From Prunus persica (taxonomy: Eukaryota; Streptophyta; Magnoliopsida; Rosales; Rosaceae), in the NCBI RefSeq assembly GCF_000346465.2, contig NC_034010.1:29490787-29554786 (forward strand): a stretch of 64,000 nucleotides of DNA, written 5' to 3'. How positions within the stretch are numbered: position 1 is the first letter of the stretch; each line of letters opens with the position of its first letter. Of the stretch, positions 40,164 through 52,370 are shown in pieces. Below the pieces are notes generated by a model. That model made no database searches, was not told where the DNA came from, and saw nothing but the letters and a program-made list of their open reading frames with translations. A program made the translations under genes and the position numbers.

Positions 40164-41833
40164 TATGCAGGTACCGGTCATTATCATAGGAATCCTAGAA
40201 AGTTGCATAACAGCCAACTTCAGTTCTGGAGCGGTCAAGTGCAGATATTAATAATGTTAGGTATACATAAATCTTAATATGCTATGATATCTCATCATAA
40301 TTGCAATTACATCTCATTGTTAAACACCAGTATATTTTTATATTGGCCTTTCAATGTGATTGTACTTTTACTAAATATAAAAATGTGATAATGAGATATC
40401 TTCCATTCTTAAACATTTAGGTTGGTCATTTTCTCACCACATGGTCTTCCCTTGAGTTTTCCTCATGTTGTATTTTAAATTAAGAAATTGTTCCTATGAA
40501 TTTTTTGTTATTTTATATCTCTTTGTAAATGCTGTCTTCAGCCACTCTGTGGAACCTATAATTCTAGTTGGATCTTTTGCGAGTAAATCTGTCACCGCAC
40601 TAAATCATTTGCTAATGTTCTGCTCTGGTATATAAGTGCAATCCCAGATGTTCCATCGTTTTTTCAACTGTTGTACATTCTCTTTTCTTCTATTTAGATC
40701 GTATTTGAATTGCTGATGTATTCTTTTAATTTCTCTAGGTGTTTTTTGATTTTTGATTTTTGTGTAATTTCCTTGGATATCCTGTACTTGTTCTTCTGTT
40801 CCATTGGGATCTTTGGCCCCCACCAGAATGTAATTAAGGCCGCGATTCAGCCAGCACAAACTCTCTAGGTTAACAGTTTGGCATAAATAGGTTTTTGGAC
40901 CCAAACAAACTCCTTGGGCTAGCAGTCCTACACGTGAACATTATGCATGACATGTTACTCTCTTTGGTTATGAAGGCAGCTGGTTCTGCATTAACTGGTC
41001 TTGAATCAAAATGCAGATTGAATGTACAAGGAGTTGGGATTCTCAAATATAGTTACACATCGTAGCGGATAACAAGTAAGTTCACATAATTTTATTGGAA
41101 TCTGCTCATTGCTTTCCTGGTGGAGTGTCCTGTTTTTATTCTTAATTAACAGTGTGATTCCTGTTCTGCATCTGTTAAATACAGTTATTATCATCCTTGA
41201 TGTTATAGGTTTGACAAAGATTTTAGTTGTCTGTCCAGTCCAGATTCTATGTTTTTGCTTTTTTCTTTTCTATTGGTAAATAGTTGCTGAGCGTTTGTAA
41301 TTGATAATCCCTCCTATGAAGTAAGAAAGCAAGGGAAGTTTTCAGTGATAAGGAATGTGTTTAAACTATTCCTTAATTAGGTGCTGATAAACAAGGACTG
41401 TTCGAAAAAAGTGTCCTCACCAGTCTCTACTATCCGTTTTAAATGTTTTTTTTTACCTATTGGGTACTTCTTTTTTATGTATTCTTAATATATATTAGCA
41501 ACAGGTTATATATAATTGCAATTCCGCTTAATGTACTCTAATCAGAGAATAATTATCCTACAGGTATGCTTGGACTTTTGCCCTTCACACTATCGAATTA
41601 CCTGCCTCCATCGAATGTCAGCTCTGAGCGTGTATGCCCAATGCATGATTATTCTTTGATTAATCGGTCCAAATGTGTGTTGAAATTTTGGTAAAAATAA
41701 ATTCAGCACAAACCCACTATAAGTAGTCAAAAGTCATCATCCCATACAATGGGTACAACACTGCAATTGGACGTATAGTTTGAAATTACTGTACAAACGA
41801 CATTACTAGCCCCAATGGGGAAAAACCCGGAAA
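40164..41833. other. Non-coding stretch between fold-back and minisatellite
   Basis: AT-rich DNA with intron-like texture and no convincing exon, RNA gene or transposon end on either strand. Confidence 0.4.
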
Positions 41834-43290
41834 GTCAGCCCAGTAACTTCTAAGCCGGCCCAAAAGTCAGCCCAATAGTGTATAAGCCCATAAATCGGGA
41901 TTATAACGTCAAACAGCCCCAATAAGGTCTATGCATGCCATGAGTCGGCTCAGTAACGTGAAACAGGCCAATAACATCTATCAATGCCATAAGTCGGCTA
42001 AATAATGTGAAACAGGCCTAATAATGTATAAGCCGGCCCATAAGGTGGCATGAGGCCCAATATTGTGTCGGCAGCCCTAAAACTAGGCCCAATAATGTGT
42101 AAGGAGAACTGGACCAATAGCGTGTAAGAAGGCCCATAAGTCGGCCCAATAATGTGTATGCAAGCCCAAAAGGTTGGCCCAATAGGTCGGCACAAAAACG
42201 TTCGGGCCCATTAATTGGCTCGAATAACGGGAAAATGGGCCCATGTAACGGCCCAATAACGTGTATGCAGGCTCATTAGTTGACCCCAATAACGGCCCAA
42301 TAATGTGTATGCAGCCCGAAAAGTCGGCTCAATAATGTGTATGCAGCCCAAAAAGTTGGCCCAATAAGTGGATACAGGCCCATAAATTTTTATACAGCCC
42401 AAAAGTTGGCCCAATAGCTTGTAGGCAGGCCCATATGCCAGCTTATGAAGCAGGCCCAAAAGGTCGGCCCAATAAGGTGTATGCAGGCCCATATGTTGGC
42501 CCAATAAAGTGAAAATGGGCCCAGGAAACGGCCCAATAATAATGTGTGCAGGCCCAAAAATCCGGCCCAATAACGCCTAAGCACCGGCCCAAAAACGTGA
42601 AACAGGCCCAAAAGGTCCCAATAACTTCTATGCAGGCCCATAAGTAGGCCCAATAACGTGTATAAAGGCCCATAAGTTGGCCCGAAACGTGTATGTAGGC
42701 CCATAATTTGGCCCAAAAACGTGTATACAGACCCATAAGTTGGCCCAATAACGTGTATGCAGGGCCATAAGCTGGCCCAATAACGTGTATGCAGGGCCAT
42801 AAGCTGGCCCAATAACGTGTATGTAGGCCCATAAAATGGCCCAGATAACGGCCCAAAATTGTTTCTGCTGCCCAAAAAGTCGGCCCAATAACATGTATGC
42901 AGGCCCATAAGCCGACCCAATAACTTCCCAAATGTCGGCCCAACAACGTGTGTGCAGGCCCATTATCCGGCCCAATAACTTGTATGTAGGCCCGTAAAAT
43001 TGACCAGATAACGGCCCAAAATTGTTTCTCAGGCCCAAAAAGTCGGCCCAATAACGTGTATACAGGCCCATAAGTTGGCCCAATAAAGTGAAACAGGCCC
43101 CAAAGGTCAACCCAATAACTTGTCTACAGTCGCAAAAGTTGGCCCAAAAATATGCAAATGGGCCCAGGTTGCACCCCAATATGTCCAATCAGGCCCATAA
43201 TTCGACCCAATAACGTCTAAAATACCCAAAAAAGTCGGCCCAATAACGTTTAGCAGGTCTATAAGTCTGCCTAATAACGTGTATGCAGGC
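41834..43290. repeat. Minisatellite, about 45 copies of a 32-bp unit rich in GGCCCA
   Basis: The unit reads approximately AGGCCCATAAGTTGGCCC followed by AATAACGTGTATGC. Regular copies are clearest at 42640-42840, with about 32 bases between successive AACGTGTAT phrases. The edges are more diverged. Many units carry two GGCCCA or GGCCCAATA blocks. The minus strand has long stop-free runs in all three frames, a consequence of the unit sequence. The array ends about 240 bases downstream of the bL9 stop codon. Confidence 0.92.
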
Positions 43291-43531
43291 TCTGTCCAGG
43301 CAGATTGAAAATCAATGTCTATCACACCCAAAATAATTGCACCCATTGACCCGCCAAATCCAGGCTTTGTCATCAAAATTGTTGAAACCAGAAACTAAGT
43401 ACTTAAACCGGGGGTTACTCTAGGAATGACTTCAATTCCAAAGTATATCAGGCAATACAACAATTATACCACGAAACCGGAACAGTGAACCTCACGACAT
43501 TATGAGAGAATCCATTTGAAACGACCAGTGT

Positions 43532-44939
43532 TTATGCAGTACGGATTTTAACATTAAGAGTCCATTGAATCTTCCCCGCCGGCAAAGGGATGGACTTCGG
43601 AAGACGCAAAGGCACCTCATACTCTCCCACAGTTAACAAAGGAGATGGGAGATGCACGTTTTCGGGTAGAATGTGCACACAAAGCTGCCTTGCCACCTAA
43701 ACCAACATAGAGAATGTATCAGCTAAAAAGGAAAAACAAATCAATGGAAATATTGACTCGAAAAAGATTGGCCATTTTCTGATATTTACAAGGATAAAGC
43801 TAGAAACCATGAAGAACATAACCATACCTCAGCCACAAGATCTTCCGTTGTCACAGGGGATTTCAATTCTATAGCGTCTTCTTTCGTTGCACGTGTACGG
43901 AACTTTTCAAGATTGATAGACCTCCTCAGTACCTGTAAAAGTTAACAAAGTTCAGCTGCCCCATATATGTAAAGCAAAACATTTTAGTTCTTGTATGCAT
44001 CAGAGATTCAATCAGCTTTCTGAAAGTTAGCATCACATTTCTCTCCAGGAAGAGAATTAGCTAGATTAAGAAATCAATCTGACCAACACTCAATTAGCCA
44101 ACACCTTTCAAATCTGATGGAATTTCAGTTCGTACTTCTAACAACGTCCATATATGACATTTGACTCTTAACCCAGCATTCTATTAGTACATCAAAAACT
44201 AACCAGGTTTAAGAACATAAATGGGCTTATATCTGTCTTGTACAACAAATAATGCAAAAGACATACGCTTCAATCGGCAATTAAAATCTTAACAGATAGG
44301 CTACGAACCAGACGAGCATTGTCCAGAATTTTTGCTGCCTTCTGATATTCCCTCTGCTTAGCTTCCTCAGACACAGTAACTACTTTAACCTCCTCCTCTT
44401 CCTCTTCTTCTTGAAGCAGGCAATTCTGAAATATATTTGGGACAAGCATAACAAAATTTAACAAAATAATAGGCAATGGACGAACATTGATAACGTAATC
44501 CAGGGAGGGCAAAGTAAAGAACCTTCCGCTGCTGTTTGATGAGATAGGCATACTTATCAATGTTTGGGACAGCAAGCAACTTGGGCATCAAATGGTTGCG
44601 AAAATGTCCGGGCGCAACCTTCACTGTCTGGCCAGCTTTGCCAAGCTTTTCTACGCTCTGAATGCGTCAAATAAATCGTTAACCAATCAAAATCAATCAA
44701 TCAATTCACTAACTAAACGCCAACCCTAATGATTGAGTTCGAGGAGAAATGCGCACCGTTGTTAGAATGACCTCCAACTTTCTGTACCTAACTCCTTGAC
44801 AAGCATAGAGCAGAGGATTTATCATGCGATCCGAGTCGGAGCTATGGATGTTGGTGTCTTTAATGATTTGACGGATGACATTTCTGCCATTTCTTAAGCC
44901 AGCCATCCACAAAGCTTCTTCTAATCTACGCCAAAACAT
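43532..44939 (-). CDS. Organellar (mitochondrial-type) ribosomal protein bL9
   Basis: Large-subunit ribosomal protein of the bL9 family. Five exons in transcript order: 44757-44939, 44523-44657, 44309-44425, 43828-43932, 43532-43696; 234 residues, all junctions in phase 0. Residues 1-50 (MFWRRLEEALWMAGLRNGRN) look like an amphipathic targeting leader. The bL9 N-domain follows: YRKLEVILTTSVEKLGKAGQ, VKVAPGHFRNHLMPKLLAV (the conserved G-x-x-RN-L-P segment). A linker with seven Glu residues in a row joins a C-terminal domain without other known features. The family is described in plants as ribosomal protein L9/RNase H1. The Arabidopsis counterpart I recall is At5g53070. Confidence 0.88.
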
Positions 44940-46117
44940 TTAAACAGAAAAGATATCGATGACAAAATCAAACTAGATAACGATATACGGAACGTGGTTT
45001 CGGTTTTCCATTCTGGAATTGTTTTCCTTTCCCCGGTTTCTCAGCAACCAAACACAGATGCGTAATTAATTTCATGGTGATGAAAAGGTACAAACCGATC
45101 AACTTTTTTGTACTGAAGAAGAAGAAGAAGAAGACGTACCAGCTCTGACAGTCGATTAGCAAGCTATTGCGATAACGACTGTGGCGAGAAGAGAGAGAGA
45201 GAGAGAGGGGTTTAGGGTTTTCTGTGACGGGGCTGAAAGTCACAGTGGAAGAGTGAAAATTGAAAAGAAAGCCGAAAGGGAATTCAGAATCAGGGGTTTA
45301 AAGCAAAATATCTAAAACACCCCTGAACTGAAACAAATTTGCACGCCCACTATGGTTTCAAAAATTCCTAAAAAATATACCTTGCTATATTAAATGAAAT
45401 TTGATATTAAATATCTATAGCATACTTTAATATAGAAATTCATTTGTTTGAATAAAATAAATAAATAAATATAATTTCTAATTTCTAATGCTAGTACAAA
45501 AATGAAGAGTTAAAATGTCAAACTGTGCTTAGGGAAAAATGTTTTGTTTACCATATTGTATGCATAAAACAGATATGGACTTGGGTTAGGAGTTGGTATT
45601 TGTATCTTAAGAATTTTGGTCAAATACCAACAGTTTCGTTTTTTCGTTTTTATACAAGCGATATTGAATGCATTTGGTTAGCGGTCGCAATCACATAATT
45701 ACGTTCAGAATAGACTAATTCACAAGGCGTGCTTGGAGTTTCAAGTGCAATGAGATTTTGCGAGTTCACCATTAGTGGCAATGAGATAGATTTGTCCAAA
45801 TAAATTGGGTCAAATAACTGCAAAAGGAAACAAGTGGGGACGTGATCACTGATCATCGACACAAAATACACAAAACATAGTTGTCACTGGATTGTGTTCG
45901 CACTTCCCAGATTCGCAGACAACTAAAGCTAAAACTCCTTCAGATATTACATTTACAAATTACAGTGGTAGTGGATGCATTCATATAAACCGATGTGCCT
46001 AAACTATGGAGCAAAAACTCCCTTGCCTTACAGGATAATACATCTAGAAATGATCTGAACAACAATATCAAGGCAAGACCAGCTCAAAATTTTAGTACAG
46101 ATGTTGCTCCAGCTCGT
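44940..46117. other. bL9 leader and promoter, then RCF3-type 3' region
   Basis: A minus-strand donor GTACGTC near 45140 after a CU-rich segment (45187-45208) suggests a leader intron for bL9. The part from about 45300 to 46117 is AT-rich with no feature except the 3' untranslated sequence of the KH gene, whose transcripts run towards lower coordinates from 46118. Confidence 0.4.
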
Positions 46118-46604
46118 TTAAGGGCCGTCTTCTTGTGCTGATTCAAAGTAAAGGAGGATTAAGAGTCAAATTATAGGGAGGGAGACCAGAAAATTATAAA
46201 GTCAGACATGGAAGAAAGCGAAAGAGAGACTTACTGCTTAAAATAAAGCCCTGGAGCAAGCTCTGAGCTCTCTCAGCCTGCTCTGGAGTACCTGAAATTT
46301 GAATGATCTTTTGTGTTTCCTCTGGTCTATCCTCTACCAGGGTCACATTGGCTCCTGATAACTGTTCCACTCCAAAAGACAATTAATCAAAGCTAAACTT
46401 GGAAAATAAAGATAGGAAATTACTAAGAGCTCATCAGGCTGACCTCACTGATCTGAGCAAGCTTGTTTCTTGATTTCGTTATGAGCTTTGAAACTGCCTG
46501 GTCAGGTATTACAACTTCAAGTGTACTCCTAGTGACTAGTGTCACAGGTATTCTAACAGAAGATATAGAGCAAACATCAAAAAGATGGATATTAATTGGT
46601 AGGA

Positions 46605-46675
<71 letters not shown>

Positions 46676-49600
46676 AAATGAGACTATGATTTATATGAGG
46701 CCATAATAGTAAAACGAAGAAGAAATTTGCTACCTATTCAATGCACTCAGAACATCTTCACGCCGTTCATTTTCGTTTGGCTTTACCAATTCACTGGAAA
46801 TCCCTCCAGTATCCTACAATACGAGAGTGAAAATCTTATAACACAAAAACAAGATGTATGTGAAACAATGTGCCTCCAATTTAAAATCATATCAAGGTAG
46901 CCTGAACATAGTCAGCTAAACTCTCAAGAAAAACCCACTTCTAAAATGCCTTTCTCCACCTTCTGGCACAACATTTCTTGTTCGCTCAAATAACTCTCAC
47001 AACTAGTCACCTGGATTAAGTTTAACTGGATGAAGACTCCAGTTCCCCAAATTGCAGATAAATGAAATAGCAATAAACACAAATACAACCATCTAATGGA
47101 TATTGAAGAGAACAAAATATCTGAGGAGAGAAGAAACTATAAAAATGACAGAATATGAGCATTTCTTAATCCAGCCAAAGATAGAAAGGACAACCTTTGA
47201 TGCCAGTGCGATTGCCCCAGTTTGCAAATTCTGATAGGTTGTCATAGGAGGATTATTTCCAGTATGAGCTTCACGAAGTGGAAATGCGTTATTGGGAGAT
47301 ATCTCCAAAGCTGGTGCAGAAACAGGTGGTGTCGTATCCTTTCGAAACAACTCCCTATATAAGTAACTCCGTATCCTTGATGTCAGCTCAACAAGGGCAT
47401 CTCGAGCTGCTTTTATTTCCCCTATGATCTGTAGATGACATGTAGGAGCCATTCAGAATTACCTCAAGTATAACTCATCCTGTCCACCAGGTGGTCCAGG
47501 GCTTTGTAACCTTGGTGACAAATGTTTTTGGTCCTTTCTTTTATCTTTTTGTTAAAAACAGTTCATCTGATAAATGACAGTGAAAAACGAAGTTGCATAT
47601 TCAAATACACACAGACAAGGGAAAGAAGCATGCATTCACAAGATATTCTAGTCAAAATGCATAATTAGATAAGCAGACCTTTGATCTGTTCCAGTGGATT
47701 GTTCACGTAGAATGGTCCATGATCATCCTAAATCTAAAGATACAAGCTCCACTTAAAAAGGAGCCATAATGTGATGCTTCAAAATTTAAGAACTCATCTT
47801 CATTTTTTAAGTCCGCTAAGAAGGCATTCAACCAAAAATAAAACTGCCAAGCAAGTCTCTCAGATAATGAGAAGAAAGGTGAGCAAACATGTGACAAACC
47901 TGTACAATCACATCGTCCCCCGATACGCACACAGGAAGTTCTTCTCTGGGCAGAATTTGTATATTTGCACCAGTAAGTCGCCTCATATCTGATAACAACC
48001 CATCTCTTCCCTCTAAGCATCCAATATCACTAGTTGGGACAAGTAGCCTAGTAGTGATAATGTTGTCTTTGTCTGGAATAAGATCGACAATGCGAGTTTG
48101 AATATGCAACAAAGCTTCCTGAGCTGGAAATAGCTCGTCATCGGGACCCTACGTACACACACAACATGGTCAAAACCGTTCGAGAAAAAGAGAGAAGGAG
48201 GAAGCATATCATTTTAAAAAGCCAATCATCACAACATTTACGATTCCCCAGATGCATACATGCACATGCCTAGATTATTTTAGCAGTGCCATCAGCAATT
48301 CGAGTGTATCATCACTTCAAATTTACACTTTATGAGTCAAAAACTTATATTATTATATACCGAGATTAACTACAGAAAATTGTAAAATACCTCCTCTGAA
48401 GAGATGATGATTATCTGTTCATCTGCACCAGCCACAGGGTCAGTAGCTTTGACATCCACACCAATTTCATTTTGAAGCAATTCAATAATTCCATCAGAAT
48501 CTCCAACAACAAGATCAACTTTGTCAATAGGACAAAGTATTCGAAACACAAGGTCTTCGCCATAAAAGGGCTGCAGATTATCGGTCATGGGAGCAGACCC
48601 AGGTTCAATGTTAAAACCAGATGAACGGGAGGCATAGTTGTTGTTTCTGATATTGGATGTAGGTAATCGTGCCCCAAAAGCAGCCCCATCCATGGGTGAC
48701 TTACGTGATGTATTGTTCATATGAGGAATATAATCATCGTCAGGAGGAAAGAACCGTTCTGGTGAGTGTAATCGTCCCTGGAAATGACTGCGGTCCCGAT
48801 GCTGACTCTCCCTCAAGCGTGATGAAATAGTTGCTACAGCATTCTTAACACAATTCGCTTCACCTACTACCTGCAGCAGAAATGCAAAATCATAAGCTTG
48901 ATAATTCCCTTATTTCAAATAATGTTGATGAGGGGGAAAAGGAAAAGGACAATTTCACATAAATCTTTAGATGGTGTATTGACACCATATGCTTCCCAGT
49001 GTACTAGCTTAAAAGATCAGTGTGAACCATTTACTGCAAAATACTCCCACACATTAGTGCCCAACAAAGATGCAACTGAAAGCTGAAATTTTTAATAGAA
49101 AACACTATCACCAATATAGAACGAAAACCTAAACTAATTCGATAAACATCATAGTACTCCAGCATTCAGTCAAATCCACTCCAGCTGACAGTGATATAAG
49201 CTGCCAACAACTGTCCTTATTTTTGGTCCGGAGATAAATTTTAAAATGAGGGTCCTCAGAGTATATATTATATACATTTTGCAGTTATTAGTTAACTTAA
49301 AAGGAAACCAAAGTTTCTGGCATTCCAATCTAACCAATAATAGAATGGAACTGAAAAACTCAGCAATTTGTGACATGCAACATAGGAATCAGATGCAGTT
49401 AAAGCTGTAAGTTCCAAAACCTGAACAATCTCCTCAGACATAGAAACACAGCGAGGCAGATTGTGATCTCTAGGCAAAACCCTAATCTGGGTCTTGGTCT
49501 CAACCCTCATTTGCTCAATTATCTTGCCTCCCTTGCCAAGCAAAGACCCCACATGCATTCTCGACACGACCAGCCGCGTAGCCACTCGGGTCCCACCACC

Positions 49601-50125
49601 ACCCCCACCTCCTCCTCCTCCTCCTCCTCTAACACCACCGCCATACTCATCCTCCTCCTCTCCACCAAACCCAGCCACATCACTCTCCAGAATCCTCTCA
49701 TGGATCAAAAACAGGGCTTCTTGTGCCGGAGAGAATGCCGGCATCCGGCCCTCCGGATCCCGCCGGCGCGTGTCGGAAATCTCAATAATCCGCTCCTCGT
49801 CACCGGGGATCAGTTCATGCACGTTGATCCACGCACCGGTATGTTGCCGAATCGACTTAATGATGCTACCGGACTTGCCGATCACGCCTCCGGCTTTCAT
49901 GTCGTGGCAGAGAATACGGTATGTCGTTGTTACCGTAATTGATGGGTCCTGTTGAGGCTTAGAGGGTCGCCCACCACCACCGCCACCGCCACCGCCTCCG
50001 CCGCTGCCACGGTGGCGGTGGTTGTTGGTCGCGTAGTGGTGGTTGTACCGAGGCCTCGTCCTACCGACAGTCTCTGTATCGTAGTCTTGGTCATAGTAGT
50101 ACCTCTTAGATCTAGACCTCTCCAT
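46118..50125 (-). CDS. RCF3: KH-domain RNA-binding protein, RCF3/HOS5/SHI1 type
   Basis: Nuclear RNA-binding protein; the Arabidopsis counterpart works with the CTD phosphatase CPL1 in stress gene expression and pri-miRNA processing. Eight exons in transcript order: 49421-50125, 48391-48870, 47900-48148, 47195-47428, 46734-46813, 46444-46552, 46235-46361, 46118-46137; 667 residues. Five KH-like domains are visible. KH1 (GGVIGKSGSIIKSI) and KH2 (GSLLGKGGKIIEQM) keep the GxxG loop. KH3 has GDSD in its place, KH4 has GRDG (GCLEGRDGLLSDM) and KH5 has TKSR (SKLITKSRNKLAQI). Two polyglycine runs lie before KH1 and between KH1 and KH2. The last exon is only 20 bases (CA CAA GAA GAC GGC CCT TAA), preceded by a perfect GTAAGT donor. 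The ATG at 50125 follows no upstream in-frame ATG in the exon. Confidence 0.9.
46623..46674. repeat. (TA)n(GA)n microsatellite in a KH-gene intron
   Basis: A short TA run (about 46608-46622) is followed by about 52 bases of GA alternation, between exons 5 and 6 of the KH gene. Confidence 0.9.
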
Positions 50126-52370
50126 CTCCAACAGTGTGTCAAAAGCTAGGGTTTTTAACTCTCCAGGTAAAGAAAGAAATAGATCCTTTCGTCAGTGTCC
50201 AATATCAAGCATTGTGCTGTTGGAATTTGAGGTCTAGGGCTTCAGATTGTCTTTGTTCCAGAGTTGAAGTAAAGGATTACACTTGGGGAGCTTGGTCATT
50301 TTTAGTCCTTGTTCCTCTGTTGTTGGTTTTTGTTTTCCAATTCTTTCCTTCTTTTCTGTGTGTTTCGTGGGAAAGCGTGAGAGAGATGTTCAAATTTGAA
50401 AACCCTAGAGAAGATGTGGAGAATCTAGGGAGAGAGGGAGTCCAATTTGCAGAGTCTGAGCTGCCAGATTTACCAGTTCAGTCTGGTTTACTTTCCTCAA
50501 CACCCACCCAACTCTGAGGTAATAATAACAATAAATAATTTATTTATTTTATAGTCTCTTCCAGATGGATTTGACTAAACGACGACGATTAACGGACCCC
50601 TTCATATTAGGATAACGTACTACAAAAGTTGTGAGGTAATGGAAAATATACTGTATACATACAGTACATGTTGTTTAAGAACTTTAACATTTTTTTATAA
50701 GTGAGTCTAAAAGTTCAAATTCAAACAAGTATGGATTAAATACACCTAAATTTTTATATACTTTTTAAAAATTTGTAAAAATTTAAATTAAATACATTTA
50801 AATTATTAAAGTTTTTTAAAATTTTATAAAATTTTAATTAAATACATCTTTTAAAGAGAGAGTCGGGATTCATTATCTTAACCAATTAACTTATTTAATT
50901 TTTTATATGTAAAATGTGTACTTGCTTTTGCTAAATATTCGAAAAACCTTGCTTGCAACTTTTGCATTTGATTTAAACTCTATATTAAGTTGTTTAATGT
51001 CTCTTTAATGGAAAAGTGAGCTCGAGCCTCATCACATGATTCTTATTATATCCATATTTAAATTAAACAAATTATATTCCATGCAAAAAAGACTAGCGGA
51101 TCATAAGTTAACTACAACTAAAGGCTTATGCTAAAACACTTTTCTTATGCAATGGTGTTTTGGTTTATTGGGTGTTCTTATGAAAATTTTTTTTTAAAAT
51201 TTATTTTGATGTAACCAACAATGATATGAGGAAGTTTAATAAAATGATTATCTTCAATGATAATATTTCAACAATTTTAACTTTAATTTCGCTTTGAATT
51301 ACATTTGATTTCATAAATGAGACTTGATTAGATTAGACGTACATTAATCTAAAACATAAATGTTCGTTGAACATAGTTTATGACAACACAATAGAACTTA
51401 ATTATCTTTATTAAAACTATTAATCATTGTTTATATTTAGTAAGATAATCAACATTTTCTCATAGTATTACTATTATGCCTAGCCTAGTATGCTCTCAAG
51501 CTATACCGTTAAATTTTCAATATGACCTTTTCTTTTATTTATTTATATTGAGTACATATTTTCACCAGTCATGGTTGGATTTTTAAATTTTGAAATAAGA
51601 AACGCAATTCAATAATAAAAAAGTTATAACGTTGGCACCAAAGTCCTTTATTTCTAGCGAGCATTATTTTTCTAAATTACTAGCCCTCACCTCACACACG
51701 TGCTAATTGATTTTCTTTTTTAGTTTTTATTTATTTTTAAATTAAGAAAAGATAATATGGGTAGTTATGTTTCATAAAAATATGGCATATTATTTGAATT
51801 TTGTTTTTAATTTTAATTTTTTTAATATGAAAAAAATAAATTTACCATATTATACTTATTTAATTAATAATTTTAATTCTTAATATTTGAATTAACCAAA
51901 GACATTTTCAAGTATTTTAAATGTTTCACCATTATCTACATTTTACTTTATATATATAGATTTATTTCTTTCCAAAATGTTTCTACAATTTAAATGAATA
52001 TATATTTTTCCAGTCCCATGTGTATATTTTGTTATTAAAAAATGAGGGATATTGGAAATCCTATCTCCTACCAACTCCCGCCAGGATATAAAAATATTAT
52101 TTCTTTTTTTGTCTGGATAATAAAAGAATAACTTGAACAAGTTGAATTCGGATTTTAAACCCGAACTTGTAGATTATCGACCCCTCGTGGTGCCATCCAA
52201 ATTGATTTGGTTGGTTCTGAATTCTGATCCCTGCAAGGTCGCGTCAAAGGCGATGGCATACATGTAAATTCAGGTTAGTGTGAGGACATTTATCATTTAT
52301 ACAAGAACTGCTAAACCACTAAACCTAAGATCAAAGTGGAGGATAACAACACAGCGGCCAACGCACAGCG
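50126..52370. other. Divergent intergenic region between the KH gene and pTAC7
   Basis: The first 400 bases are the leader and promoter of the KH gene. From about 50520 to 52150 the DNA is very AT-rich, with no exon, RNA gene or clear transposon end. The last 150 bases precede the pTAC7 ATG. Confidence 0.45.

Noticed and set aside
41998..43376. Overlapping long minus-strand open frames in the minisatellite as genes
   Set aside because: All three frames encode the same permuted peptide, a direct consequence of a 32-bp stop-free repeat; no start context, splice or domain signal supports coding.
49463..49955. Plus-strand open frames opposite the KH gene first exon
   Set aside because: They are antisense shadows of the glycine-rich KH coding exon.
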